This document shows positions 51,425 to 60,498 of a DNA stretch of 64,000 nt, in pieces. The stretch is taken from positions 1-64,000 of the forward strand of contig NZ_NFLV01000006.1 in the NCBI RefSeq assembly GCF_002161065.1, written 5' to 3'. Both the position numbers and the translations under genes were made by a program. The notes beneath the pieces were generated by a model. The model was not told where the DNA came from. It worked only from the letters and a program-made list of their open reading frames with translations, and ran no database searches. Origin of the DNA: Eubacterium sp. An11. GTDB taxonomy: Bacteria; Bacillota; Clostridia; Lachnospirales; Lachnospiraceae. Each line of letters opens with the position of its first letter. Within the stretch, counting starts at the first letter, position 1.

Positions 51425-51856
51425 ATGATAAAAAAATTCATTGTATCTTTTCTTTGCGTTGTGTTTATCGCAGGAGTTATTTTCTCCGGTATTTCGTTTC
51501 TCTACTTTGCCATTCCAAGCAAACAGGCAATGAACTCTATCAGTCTGCCTTCCACTGTGGAGGATTCAGAAGAGACGGAGAGCGCCTCCACCGAGGAGGA
51601 AGAAAACAGCGAGGACATTTACGTGGCCGATGTACATCAGTCGCTGACCCTCCGCAACGGACCGAGCAGCGATTCTGATGAAATTGCCAGTCTGACGCCC
51701 ATGACACATTTACGGCTGATCGAATCCGTAGAGAATACCGATTACGCTTTAGTGGAAGTACAGACCGGTCAATACGAAAGCTACAGAGGATATGTAAACA
51801 GCGAATACATCACCCCGTTGGGGGAATCGACGATTCGTGTAGGAACAGAGGAGTAA
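51425..51856 (+). CDS. Membrane-anchored SH3b-domain protein
   Basis: 143 residues. A signal-anchor helix (about 5-28, IVSFLCVVFIAGVIFSGISF) is followed by an acidic linker (EETESASTEEEENSED) and an SH3b-like domain from about 67 (VADVHQSLTLRNGPSSDSDEI; YRGYVNSEYITPL). SH3b domains commonly bind cell-wall peptides. AAGGAG precedes the ATG. The stop codon lies 4 bp before pncB, so the two are cotranscribed, an unexplained pairing. Confidence 0.8.
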   Translation: MIKKFIVSFLCVVFIAGVIFSGISFLYFAIPSKQAMNSISLPSTVEDSEETESASTEEEENSEDIYVADVHQSLTLRNGPSSDSDEIASLTPMTHLRLIESVENTDYALVEVQTGQYESYRGYVNSEYITPLGESTIRVGTEE

Positions 51857-51860
51857 GATT

Positions 51861-53309
51861 ATGTTTTCCAGCAACCTGACCATGATGACTGATTTATACG
51901 AGCTGACCATGATGCAGGGATATTTTTTGAACGGCAACAACGACACTGTCGTGTTCGATATGTTTTACCGCACCAATCCCAGCGGAAGCGCCTACGCCAT
52001 TACCTGCGGCCTGGCTCAGGTCATTGACTATGTAAAGAATTTAAGTTTTTCTTATGACGATATTGATTATCTGAGAAGCCTCCACATTTTCCGGGAAGAT
52101 TTTCTTTCCTATCTGGCAGGCTTCCATTTCAGCGGCGACATCTACGCGATTCCGGAAGGCACCGTTGTCTTTCCGAAAGAACCGCTGATCAAAGTGATCG
52201 CTCCGATCATGGAGGCGCAGCTGGTGGAGACAGCGATTTTAAACATCGTCAACCACCAGAGTCTCATCGCCACCAAGGCATCCCGGGTAGACTACGCCGC
52301 CGGCGGCGGCGTCATGGAGTTCGGCCTCCGCCGTGCCCAGGGACCGGACGCCGGAACACTGGGAGCCAGAGCGGCTGTCATCGGCGGCTGCACCGGCACC
52401 TCCAATGTACTGGCAGGAGAGCTCTTCGGCATTCCGGTGCAGGGCACTCACGCCCACTCCTGGATCATGAGCTTCCCGGATGAATATACGGCTTTCAAGA
52501 CTTACGCCGACATGTATCCGGATGCCTGCATCCTTCTGGTGGATACCTATGACACACTGAAATCCGGCGTTCCCAACGCCATCCGCGTATTTGAGGAAAT
52601 GCGTGCCAGAGACATCCACCCTAAGTTATATGGCATCCGCTTAGACAGCGGCGACCTGGCTTATCTCTCCAAAAAGGCCCGGGCCATGCTGGATGAGGCC
52701 GGATTTACCGATGCGGTCATCTCCGCTTCCAGCGATCTGGATGAATACCTGATCGACAGTCTGCGGACGCAGGGCGCAGCCATCACCTCCTGGGGTGTTG
52801 GCACCAATCTGATCACCTCGGCGGACAATCCTGCCTTCGGCGGAGTATACAAGCTGGCCGCCATCAAAAAAGCTGATGAGACAGAGTTCACCGCCAAGAT
52901 CAAGATCTCCGAGAATCCGGAGAAGATCACAAATCCGGGTAACAAGACCATCTTCCGCATCTATGATAACGAGACGAAGAAGATCAAGGCTGACTTAATC
53001 TGTCTGGTGGGCGAACATTATGATATTTCCGAAGATCTTAAGATTTTCGATCCGATTTCCACCTGGAAAAAATCAACGATACCGGGAGGCACCTATCACA
53101 TGCGTGAACTTCTGGTTCCGGTTTTCCTCAACGGACAGTGTGTCTATGAATCTCCGGACACCATGAGCATCAAAGCGGTCTGTCAGCAGGAATTAGACAC
53201 TCTCTGGGACGAGAACCGCAGACTGATGAATCCACAGACGGTATACGTCGATCTGTCCCAGCCGCTCTTCGATCTGAAGCGCCGGCTGCTGGAGGACGAG
53301 AAACAATAA
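51861..53309 (+). CDS. pncB: Nicotinate phosphoribosyltransferase
   Basis: 482 residues of the clostridial/Bacillus-type enzyme: LTMMTDLYELTMMQGYFLNG at the N-terminus, EFGLRRAQGPDAGTLGARAA, the catalytic His in PVQGTHAHSWIMSF, and KLYGIRLDSGDLAYLSKKAR. It joins nicotinate to PRPP for NAD salvage. AGAGGAG provides the ribosome binding site inside the end of the SH3 gene. A strong terminator follows. Confidence 0.94.
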   Translation: MFSSNLTMMTDLYELTMMQGYFLNGNNDTVVFDMFYRTNPSGSAYAITCGLAQVIDYVKNLSFSYDDIDYLRSLHIFREDFLSYLAGFHFSGDIYAIPEGTVVFPKEPLIKVIAPIMEAQLVETAILNIVNHQSLIATKASRVDYAAGGGVMEFGLRRAQGPDAGTLGARAAVIGGCTGTSNVLAGELFGIPVQGTHAHSWIMSFPDEYTAFKTYADMYPDACILLVDTYDTLKSGVPNAIRVFEEMRARDIHPKLYGIRLDSGDLAYLSKKARAMLDEAGFTDAVISASSDLDEYLIDSLRTQGAAITSWGVGTNLITSADNPAFGGVYKLAAIKKADETEFTAKIKISENPEKITNPGNKTIFRIYDNETKKIKADLICLVGEHYDISEDLKIFDPISTWKKSTIPGGTYHMRELLVPVFLNGQCVYESPDTMSIKAVCQQELDTLWDENRRLMNPQTVYVDLSQPLFDLKRRLLEDEKQ

Positions 53310-53330
53310 ATGATCAACAAGACATACGAA

Positions 53331-53364
53331 AAACAGGCAGCCGGTAAACGGCTGCCTGTTTTTC
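53331..53364. terminator. Terminator of pncB
   Basis: AAACAGGCAGCCG/CGGCTGCCTGTTT with a short loop and T run; it also has a T run on the opposite strand and could stop RNA entering from the small-RNA region. Confidence 0.9.
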
Positions 53365-53385
53365 TGGCTTTATACATGTATTTGC

Positions 53386-53480
53386 GAGAGCGGCCCCGAT
53401 GCCGCTCTCAATTTGGAGAAGGTATTTTGTTACGTTATTAGCAACAAAATCTATAATGTATTGGGGGGGGTTACGCCTAT
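53386..53480 (-). ncRNA. Candidate C-rich small RNA, copy 1
   Basis: Minus strand: an upstream block TGCACACTTCAG and a TATTATAATA -10 (near 53485) precede an AACCCCCCCC run (53470-53463). ACCTTCTCC follows, then a 9-bp hairpin GAGAGCGGC/GCCGCTCTC (53409-53386). The same layout recurs 350 bp away. No T run follows this hairpin, so the pncB terminator at 53331-53364 may set the 3' end. Two C-rich stretches could pair with ribosome binding sites. No ORF is conserved between copies. Confidence 0.4.
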
Positions 53481-53726
53481 TATAATAGCATCTGTTTCTT
53501 CTGAAGTGTGCATAAACTTTATTTTTTTCTCCTTATTTTTTTATGCATTTTGTCAAAATACATGTAAAAGTTTTCCAAACTATCTGACAATAAGAATGAT
53601 TACTATATGTTGACTTCCCGGTCTCTTTATAATCGCGGTTTACAGACTTGTGAGAAAGCCGGCAGCACCAAACCGCCTCTTTCTCAAACGCTCCACAAAC
53701 GATTCGACAAAATATTTTTGTGCACG

Positions 53727-53824
53727 AAAAAAGGATGGCAATTCCGAACGCCATCCTTTTTTGGAGAAGGTATTTTTGTTACTTATTGGGTGTAGCAAAA
53801 ACTATATAATGTATTGGGGGGGTT
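53727..53824 (-). ncRNA. Candidate C-rich small RNA, copy 2
   Basis: Minus strand: TGCACACTTTAG, then a TATAAT -10 at 53835-53830 inside the palindrome GCTATTATAATAGC, then AACCCCCCC (53822-53816) at the expected RNA 5' end. ATACCTTCTCC follows, then a full intrinsic terminator AAAAGGATGGC/GCCATCCTTTT with six T (to 53727). The predicted transcript is about 95 nt. Over 80% of positions match copy 1 by eye across some 100 bp. Confidence 0.5.
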
Positions 53825-53865
53825 ACGCTATTATAATAGCATCCCCCTTCGCTAAAGTGTGCACA

Positions 53866-54089
53866 AAAAAACATTTTTTTAACAAAAAATTTTGTGCAGG
53901 ATAGACTCGTTTCGACAAGTTTTGGTCATATTGTCTGAAATTCTAGAATTTTCCGCCTTCCTTTTTACTATTTTTCCGTAATTGAGTCGATTTTACCAAT
54001 TTTTTACCTTGCTTTACAACAATAATACTACTCCGTTTTAGTATAAAAAAGTATCTTTTTATATATTGTATGACTTATAATTAACAAAA
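53866..54089. other. AT-rich intergenic stretch after ftsH, no gene seen
   Basis: The remainder of the 865-bp gap between pncB and ftsH outside the two small-RNA copies and repeat copy 4. No gene, RNA family or promoter was recognised with confidence. Confidence 0.4.
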
Positions 54090-54160
54090 AAAGAATTCTG
54101 CAAAGCAGGATTCCCCGCCTGCGGCGGGTCGCGAAAGCGACATCTTCCTTCCCGCCGCCG
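54090..54160. repeat. Dispersed multi-hairpin repeat, copy 4 (5' part)
   Basis: Matches the first half of copies 1 and 2, from the AAGAATTCTGCAAAGCAGGATT hairpin through CGCGAAAGCGACATCTTCCT, and ends at CCCGCCGC 15 bp after the ftsH stop. Read on the minus strand, the final hairpin plus seven T could terminate ftsH transcription. Confidence 0.8.
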
Positions 54161-54174
54161 ATGAGAAATCCTTT

Positions 54175-56028
54175 TCAGGCTTCTGCATTCTGTTCTGTGG
54201 GATGCTCGCGGTTTTCAAATAAGGCTTCAAATTCGTCGCGGTTGATTCTCTCTTTCTCGATCAGAAGGGCCGCACAGGCATGCAGCACATCCATATGCTC
54301 CAGGATGATCCGTTTAGCGTCCGCATAACATTCATCCACCAGTTTCTTGACTTCTTTGTCAATCTCGCTGGCCACTTCTTCACTGAAGCTTCTGGAATGT
54401 CCCAGATCTCTGCCCAGGAATACTTCATCTGTGTTCTCCTCGTAATTGATGAACCCAAGCTTCTCAGACATACCGTACTGGGTGATCATAGCTCTCGCCG
54501 TGGATGTCACGCTCTTGATATCCTGTGCCGCTCCGGTGGTCACATCCCCGAAAATCAGCTCTTCGGCAATTCTTCCGCCCATGCCCACCTTGATATCCTG
54601 AATCATCTTACTCTTCGTGTTGAAGACATTGTCATTCTCCGGCAGCGGCATGGTATAACCTGCCGCTCCAACGCCGGTCGGAATAATGGAAACCGTGTAG
54701 ACCGGCCCCACATCCGGCAGCACATGGAACAAGATCGCATGGCCGGACTCATGATAAGCCGTAATCTTTTTCTCCAGTTCCGGAACCAGGCGGCTCTTTT
54801 TCTCCGTACCGATTCCCACTTTGATAAATGCCTTCCGCACATCTTCCATTTTGATAAACCGGCGGTCATTTCTCGCCGCAAGGATCGCCGCCTCGTTCAT
54901 CAGGTTCTCCAGATCCGCGCCGGAAAATCCCGGTGTCGTCCTGGCGATCTGATGCAGATCCACGTCCTGTGCCAGCGGTTTGCCCTGAATGTGCACTCTG
55001 AGAATCTCTTCTCTTCCTTTTACATCCGGTCTGCCCACCGCCACTTTCCGGTCAAAACGTCCCGGACGCAGGATAGCCGGATCCAGAATATCCACACGGT
55101 TGGTGGCCGCCATGACAATGATTCCCTCGTTGACGCCAAAACCGTCCATCTCTACCAGCAGCTGGTTTAATGTCTGTTCTCTCTCATCGTGTCCGCCGCC
55201 AAGACCGGTTCCTCTCCGTCTTGCCACGGCGTCGATTTCATCGATAAAGATGATACACGGTGAATTTCTCTTTGCTTCCTCAAAAAGATCCCGGACTCTG
55301 GACGCTCCGACGCCGACAAACATTTCCACAAAGTCAGAACCGGAGATACTGAAGAACGGCACATCCGCCTCTCCTGCCACCGCTTTGGCAAGAAGCGTCT
55401 TACCGGTTCCCGGAGGGCCCACTAAAAGGACGCCTTTTGGAATTCTGGCGCCCACTTCGATGAACTTTCCGGGATTCTTCAGGAAGTCTACAATCTCTTT
55501 GAGTTCTTCCTTTTCCTCCTGGAGTCCGGCCACCTGATTAAACTGTACCTTTTTCACATGCGGGTCCTGCATCTTGGCCCGGCTTTTACCGAAATTCATC
55601 ATTTTGCCGTTGCTGCCGCCTCCGGCCGCTCTTCCCAGCATCATGAACATAAACACGAACATCACAATAAAGATAAGAAGATACGGAAGCACTCCCACAA
55701 GAATTCCGCCGGCGTGGCTCACATTGGAAACCACATAGGTCACTTTGTATTGCTGCGCATCTTCAATGGCATCATTGACATCCGTAACATACAGGGAGTC
55801 CTCTTCTCCGTCAACGAACTTCACATTGACCGTTCCGGTAGGAACTTCTTCATTCTGCATGATCTCAATGGATGCAATCTCACCCTGTGACAGGTCCTGC
55901 TCAAACTGCGTATAAGTATACACCTCATCTCCCGAGGTGAAATTCCTGTGCATGTAGTAGCTCACAAAGGAATAAATCAGCAGCATCACGACCAAAAAAA
56001 CGAGAATATTTTTAAAGTTCTTACTCAA
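54175..56028 (-). CDS. ftsH: ATP-dependent zinc metalloprotease FtsH
   Basis: 617 residues from a TTG start (GAAAGGAG upstream, overlapping the hpt stop by 8 bp). Two membrane segments (about 8-25 and 107-131) flank an extracytoplasmic domain. Walker A is [12 protein letters not shown], Walker [12 protein letters not shown], and the second region of homology ends in [10 protein letters not shown]. The protease site is [10 protein letters not shown] with a downstream Asp ligand. It degrades membrane and regulatory proteins. Last gene of the tilS-hpt-ftsH unit. Confidence 0.96.
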   Translation of the reverse strand: MSKNFKNILVFLVVMLLIYSFVSYYMHRNFTSGDEVYTYTQFEQDLSQGEIASIEIMQNEEVPTGTVNVKFVDGEEDSLYVTDVNDAIEDAQQYKVTYVVSNVSHAGGILVGVLPYLLIFIVMFVFMFMMLGRAAGGGSNGKMMNFGKSRAKMQDPHVKKVQFNQVAGLQEEKEELKEIVDFLKNPGKFIEVGARIPKGVLLVGPPGTGKTLLAKAVAGEADVPFFSISGSDFVEMFVGVGASRVRDLFEEAKRNSPCIIFIDEIDAVARRRGTGLGGGHDEREQTLNQLLVEMDGFGVNEGIIVMAATNRVDILDPAILRPGRFDRKVAVGRPDVKGREEILRVHIQGKPLAQDVDLHQIARTTPGFSGADLENLMNEAAILAARNDRRFIKMEDVRKAFIKVGIGTEKKSRLVPELEKKITAYHESGHAILFHVLPDVGPVYTVSIIPTGVGAAGYTMPLPENDNVFNTKSKMIQDIKVGMGGRIAEELIFGDVTTGAAQDIKSVTSTARAMITQYGMSEKLGFINYEENTDEVFLGRDLGHSRSFSEEVASEIDKEVKKLVDECYADAKRIILEHMDVLHACAALLIEKERINRDEFEALFENREHPTEQNAEA

Positions 56029-56599
56029 CGATTTCTCCTTTCTTATCCGGTTCTGCTTCCCCGTCGCCGGCGGAAGCCTCCGGCTCTACAACTCCGATAA
56101 ATGGAAGATTTCTGTATTTCTGCGCATAGTCAAGTCCGTAACCCACCACAAACTCATCCGGAATATCGAATCCCAGATAATCGATCTGCACCTCAACTTC
56201 CCGGCGATCCGGCTTATTTAACAGCGCGCACAGACGAATGCTGGCCGGATTCCTCTGTTTTAAAACAGGAATCAGATAATGCAGCGTGCGTCCGGAATCA
56301 ATGATATCCTCCACAATGAGGACCTCTCTGCCTTCCATGGAATCATCCAGGTCTTTTTTAATCCGGACAATACCCGAACTGCTGGTGGCATTGCCATAAC
56401 TGGACACCTGCATGAAGTCCAGCGAAACCGGTACGGTGATGTGTTTTGCCAGCTCACAGGCAAAGAACACGCCTCCTTTCAGAATACAGATCATATGCAC
56501 TTCCTTTCCTGCATACTCTTCACTGATTCTCGCTCCCAGTTCTTTAATCTTTTCATTTACTTCTTCTTCCGGTATCAGCACACTGATCTTATCAGCCAT
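56021..56599 (-). CDS. hpt: Hypoxanthine phosphoribosyltransferase
   Basis: 192 residues from the ATG at 56599 (GGAGG upstream; seven earlier codons lack a site). The PRPP loop is [17 protein letters not shown] and the PPi loop lies in [14 protein letters not shown]. It salvages hypoxanthine and guanine. Order tilS-hpt-ftsH is conserved in Firmicutes, and the end overlaps the ftsH start. Confidence 0.95.
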   Translation of the reverse strand: MADKISVLIPEEEVNEKIKELGARISEEYAGKEVHMICILKGGVFFACELAKHITVPVSLDFMQVSSYGNATSSSGIVRIKKDLDDSMEGREVLIVEDIIDSGRTLHYLIPVLKQRNPASIRLCALLNKPDRREVEVQIDYLGFDIPDEFVVGYGLDYAQKYRNLPFIGVVEPEASAGDGEAEPDKKGEIVE

Positions 56600-56629
56600 T
56601 GTATTTCCTCCATTTCTCACTCCACAATG

Positions 56630-58057
56630 TTACTTTTGAATACTTTTATCTTCTGCACGGACGACAAGGATCCGACCGGTATCAGATCTCACTTTGTACG
56701 CCTCACTGATCCTTCCGCCAAGCACCCACAGTACATGGGAACCTTCCGTCAGGAGCAGCCTCTCGTCCCGCTCTTCAGCCGGGATCTTCTCATCGATAAA
56801 ATAGCGCCGCAGAGATTTATGCCGCCCCTCTTTGTCCACAACAAAATAATCGCCGGTCTGCCGGCTTCTTATACAAAGAGTACTTTTTATTCTATCATAA
56901 TCAAAGTATTTAACACAATCATTTTTTTCGATATCACCGCCATGAAATTGCTTCAGGCAAAAACAGATCTTCCTCTTATGGTCAATATCCGTCTCCCAGG
57001 CATTGTTCTTCTCAAGCGCCTCCATATCCACCCACCGGACCGCCGGCTTTTTCTCATTTTTCTTTCTCCCGGCCTCCTGACAGGCCTCCCGGCGAAGAAG
57101 AAGAATCCCCTCTCTGGTTCTCTCTGCCACCAGTCCGTAGGGAAGCTCCCGGCGCCTGCCGGCTTTCTTATCCACCAGCGACGCCATCTGCTCCACATGC
57201 GTTGCCGTCAGATCCTTTTGATGTCCGGCCATGTCCGTCAGCATTCTGCGCAGCGTCTCGTGTCGTTCCACCGGATGCATGTTCCGGGCTTTTTCCACCG
57301 GCAGAAAGCAGGTGTCTTTCTGCCGGATCACATTTTTCTCATAAATATTCTGAAAGACCGGCTCCAGATAATCCATGAACGCCGCTGCCTGCCGGGAAAT
57401 CTGCCCCAGGTGTTCCACCGCCCCGGCATTCAGATGTTCCATCTCCGGCAGAAGGCGCAGACGGATATAATTCCTGCTGTATCCGTCGTCCTGATTGCTG
57501 GTGTCCTCCACAAAATCCTGCCCGAGGTCCCGGAGAATTCCCCTGATCTCTTTTCTTTCCAGGCAGAGCAGCGGACGGATGATCGTCCCTGTCACCGGGC
57601 GGATGGCCGCCAGCCCTCTGAGTCCGGTTCCTCTCGCCATGCGGAAAAGCATTGTCTCCGCCAGATCATTTTTGTGATGGGCCACCGCCGTCTTATTACA
57701 ATTCCATTTCTTCGCAAACTCCTCAAAACAGGCATAACGCACCAGCCGTCCGGCCTCCTCGACGGAACAGCCCCGGTTCTTCTTTTCTTCCCATACATTT
57801 CTCCTTACCGCGGCAAAGGGAACCTCCCAGTCTCTGCACAGACCGGCGGCGAACTGTTCATCCCTTTCCGCCTCCTCTCCCCGCAGCAGGTGATTGACAT
57901 GCAATGCATATACCTTAATATGTATTTTCTCCCGAACGGACAACAGATACCGCAGCAGGCACACGGAATCCGCTCCGCCCGATAATCCCACCAGCACGGA
58001 GTCTCCCTCCTGCAGCATATGATGTTCTCTCACAAATGTGTCAACCTTTTTCCACAT
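56630..58057 (-). CDS. tilS: tRNA(Ile)-lysidine synthase
   Basis: 475 residues from the ATG at 58057 (MWKKVDTFV, AAGGATG upstream); the frame extends 48 codons into spoIIE but those are not family-like. The PP-loop is VGLSGGADSVCLL, followed by HVNHLLRGEEAERDE and TAVAHHKNDLAETML. A C-terminal TilS domain is present. It converts C34 of tRNA-Ile(CAU) to lysidine and is essential for AUA decoding. Confidence 0.94.
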   Translation of the reverse strand: MWKKVDTFVREHHMLQEGDSVLVGLSGGADSVCLLRYLLSVREKIHIKVYALHVNHLLRGEEAERDEQFAAGLCRDWEVPFAAVRRNVWEEKKNRGCSVEEAGRLVRYACFEEFAKKWNCNKTAVAHHKNDLAETMLFRMARGTGLRGLAAIRPVTGTIIRPLLCLERKEIRGILRDLGQDFVEDTSNQDDGYSRNYIRLRLLPEMEHLNAGAVEHLGQISRQAAAFMDYLEPVFQNIYEKNVIRQKDTCFLPVEKARNMHPVERHETLRRMLTDMAGHQKDLTATHVEQMASLVDKKAGRRRELPYGLVAERTREGILLLRREACQEAGRKKNEKKPAVRWVDMEALEKNNAWETDIDHKRKICFCLKQFHGGDIEKNDCVKYFDYDRIKSTLCIRSRQTGDYFVVDKEGRHKSLRRYFIDEKIPAEERDERLLLTEGSHVLWVLGGRISEAYKVRSDTGRILVVRAEDKSIQK

Positions 58058-58164
58058 GATTTCATCCTTATCATCTATTCCTTTTGTCTGTTTCTCCTGC
58101 ATCTGTCCGGACGGCGGACATGCCGTCCCCTGTATGTTCTGCCTCCCGGCAGTTTTGCCGGTCT

Positions 58165-59580
58165 TTATATTTTCCGCCTGCCCGGCCGGCCCGTCTCCCA
58201 CAGAGCCGCCACCATTACCGTCCGGTCATCATCATGCCCTTCCGGAGGCACCGGCACCGCCTTCATCAACTCATCGGCAAAACGCTGGGCGCTGGTCGTC
58301 TTTATATTCTGTAAAATCGTCTCCATCCGGAGCGTGCTGCCAGGCATGGCCTCAAAGTCCAGCATCCCATCGGAAAGCAGGATAACCATATCCCCATCAT
58401 ACAGCTTTCTGTGAGAAATATCAAACCGTTGTTCTGTCAGACATCCCGGCGGCAGACTGGAAGGAAGAATACGCTCCACAGACTTTTTGTGGCGGATAAA
58501 GGCTGCTGTTCCCCCCGCCTTTAAGGTTTTGAGGGTTCCGGTCTGCAGAGAGATCACAGCGGCATCCAGGGTGGCATACTCCGCCTTTTTGCGCGTCAGC
58601 AACGTGCTGTGCAGGATTTCCAGGGCATACTCCTCATGGATTCCCGCCTCCAGCATCGCCTCAAAGGCTTCAATGAGTTCCTGACTGTCATGACTGGCGC
58701 TCTCCCCCACGCCCATGCCGTCGGAGAGCAGCATCACCGCCCTCTTCTTATTATAATTTGCAAAAGAGAAGGAATCTCCGCAGACTTCCTCCCCTTTTTT
58801 ATTGCAGCGCCGGATCCCAAACAATACCTGAAAACCGCCCTCTTCCGTAAACTCCATCCTGTTTCTTCCGGAACGGACCCAGGTATCGGTACCCGCCGCG
58901 CGGAATTCCTTTCCGTAGGCAGCGGCAAGCGCCTGCAGCACTCCTGTGATCTTTCTCGAGCCGGCTATGGGACGCAGACTGAGACTCACGTTCAGAAGAC
59001 CGCTTTCATCCACATATTCTCTTCCGCCAAGCAAATGGAATCCTCTCCGGAGAAGTGACAGGCGGAGCCTCCTTTTTCTCTCCCCCTCTATCACATTCCC
59101 ATCGGACAGCAGTCTCCGGCATTCCTGCATCAGCATATACTGGGACAGTATCTGTTTCTGCATGACCCGGCGAAGTCCACTCATCCTTCTCTCCCAGCAG
59201 CGGTTCTGATAGAGCATCCGGAACAGCCAGGCCATTTCTTCCATAAAAGGCTGAAAATAGACGCATTGTTTTCTGAAGTCCCCCGAAGCCATTCTGCCGT
59301 CCACACGGCTTTCGCTGGCTGCTTTTTCCAGAATAGCCGAAATCTCCCCCAGCGTCTTCTCTTTTTTCCGGCCGAAACATTCCCTGTATTTCGGGCATCT
59401 CCGGCAGACATCTTCCGTCAGTGTCGTATATATAAATTCTGTTCCCTTTCCGGACAGTACTTCCGGCCGTTCCTCCGCAGATTCCGAGAGCCTCAGCAGC
59501 TCTTTCAGAGAATCCTCAAACATCTGCAGCCGGTGGTACACCTCGCCTTCCAGGGAAAGCTCTCTTTTCTTCTCTTTCAT
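58165..59580 (-). CDS. spoIIE: SpoIIE-family PP2C serine phosphatase without membrane domain
   Basis: 471 residues from the ATG at 59580 (GGGGGTGG upstream). The C-terminal ~210 residues are the SpoIIE phosphatase: GDSFSFANYNKKRAVMLLSDGMGVGESA and MVILLSDGMLDFEAMPG hold metal-binding Asp residues, and GHDDDRTVM ends the domain. The N-terminal part has a cysteine cluster (CRRCPKYRECFG) and helical region like the central part of SpoIIE, but the ~10-helix membrane segment of B. subtilis SpoIIE (827 residues) is missing. The phosphatase activates sigma-F by dephosphorylating SpoIIAA in the forespore. Position between divIC and tilS supports the call. Confidence 0.85.
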   Translation of the reverse strand: MKEKKRELSLEGEVYHRLQMFEDSLKELLRLSESAEERPEVLSGKGTEFIYTTLTEDVCRRCPKYRECFGRKKEKTLGEISAILEKAASESRVDGRMASGDFRKQCVYFQPFMEEMAWLFRMLYQNRCWERRMSGLRRVMQKQILSQYMLMQECRRLLSDGNVIEGERKRRLRLSLLRRGFHLLGGREYVDESGLLNVSLSLRPIAGSRKITGVLQALAAAYGKEFRAAGTDTWVRSGRNRMEFTEEGGFQVLFGIRRCNKKGEEVCGDSFSFANYNKKRAVMLLSDGMGVGESASHDSQELIEAFEAMLEAGIHEEYALEILHSTLLTRKKAEYATLDAAVISLQTGTLKTLKAGGTAAFIRHKKSVERILPSSLPPGCLTEQRFDISHRKLYDGDMVILLSDGMLDFEAMPGSTLRMETILQNIKTTSAQRFADELMKAVPVPPEGHDDDRTVMVAALWETGRPGRRKI

Positions 59581-59681
59581 AATCCACCCCCACATCTTCT
59601 ATGATATTATATAGAGCGGCAGCGGATTCGTTTGTCAAAATCTGTCACAGATTTATAAAAACAAGAATTTCCTACAAAATG

Positions 59682-59703
59682 AAAAAAGGCCCTTTCGGGC
59701 CTC
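59682..59703 (-). terminator. Terminator after tRNA-Met
   Basis: Minus-strand AGGCCC/GGGCCT hairpin with CGAAA-type loop followed by six T. Confidence 0.85.
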
Positions 59704-59715
59704 TCAAAAAAATAG

Positions 59716-59789
59716 TAGCGGGAACTGGATTTGAACCAGCGACACCACGGGTATGAACCGTGTGCTCTAGCCAACTGAGCTATCCCGCC
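59716..59789 (-). tRNA. tRNA-Met, elongator type (anticodon CAT)
   Basis: 74 nt; acceptor GGCGGGA/TCCCGCT, D arm with AGCTCAGTTGGCTAGAGC, anticodon loop TTCATAC, T loop GGTTCAAATCC. The first base pair (G-T) and lack of the GGG/CCC anticodon stem argue against the initiator; elongator Met is more likely than the lysidine-type Ile tRNA. CCA is not encoded. Confidence 0.9.
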
Positions 59790-59982
59790 GCACTCAACGA
59801 GCGATATAATACCATGAAAAAAAAGCTGTGTCAACCATTTTTTACATGTTTTCTTTTATATTTTTTGAAAAAAGTGATTTCCCGTTGCGAAACGTTCCTG
59901 TGCGGCGCCTGACATCCTGATTTTGAGGAAGTATCGCCCGCCATGCAGTCTCTTCCAAAACAACGCTGCGCCAAAGCTGAGA

Positions 59983-60471
59983 TCACTGTTCTCCGGAATC
60001 GGCGCCATCCTCACCGGGATCATCGGCTACGCCGTCATCTTCCTCATCATCCGCAGCGCTGCTGTCATCTGCTGCATCAGTCTGCTTATCTTTTTCTTCA
60101 ACGCTCTTTCCGGAATCAGCACCGGCAGTCTCCCCGGAATCTCCATTCTCCGATTGCTGCAGGGAGTACTCATCTTCTCCGATCATCCCCAGCTTCTCTC
60201 TGGCCATTTTCTCCTTGAACTCCGCGGAATCCATATTGTTCCTCTCGTCTTCCAGTGTCTGATTGGTATCCTTAATATCCCTGATCTCCGTGCTCAGCTC
60301 GTCAATAGTATTCTCATAGCGTTCCGCTCTTTTTCTCAGATCCTGACATCCAAAGGCCACGGCAACCAGAATGATCACAACGCAAATGATCACCGTCACA
60401 GATTTTTTCGTAAAAAATCTCTTGCGAAACCTTTGGTTGAATTGTTTGCTGTTCTTTCTTTTCTTCTTCAT
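59983..60471 (-). CDS. divIC: DivIC/FtsB-type septum formation initiator
   Basis: 162 residues: a very basic cytosolic start (MKKKRKNSKQFNQRFRKRFF), one membrane helix (about 25-41), a coiled coil (about 42-85, LRKRAERYENTIDELSTEIRD) and the EKMAREKLGMI motif. The last 50 residues are an unusual acidic Asp/Glu/Ser tail. DivIC acts with FtsL and DivIB at the division septum. It lies 27 bp after yabQ. Confidence 0.88.
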   Translation of the reverse strand: MKKKRKNSKQFNQRFRKRFFTKKSVTVIICVVIILVAVAFGCQDLRKRAERYENTIDELSTEIRDIKDTNQTLEDERNNMDSAEFKEKMAREKLGMIGEDEYSLQQSENGDSGETAGADSGKSVEEKDKQTDAADDSSAADDEEDDGVADDPGEDGADSGEQ

Positions 60472-60498
60472 CTGCTCACCTGTTCCCGCATGATTGGT

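Noticed and set aside
53413-53613. 66-codon hydrophobic plus-strand frame and a similar one in the second copy, considered as a type I toxin pair
   Set aside because: Start would be TTG with overlapping GGAG only; indels between copies do not respect the frame throughout, while the minus-strand promoter, C-run and terminator are conserved. Kept as a small-RNA candidate instead.
56279-57985. 568-codon plus-strand frame opposite hpt and tilS
   Set aside because: It is antisense to two clearly identified genes and has no ribosome binding site or family features; long antisense frames are common over such codon usage.
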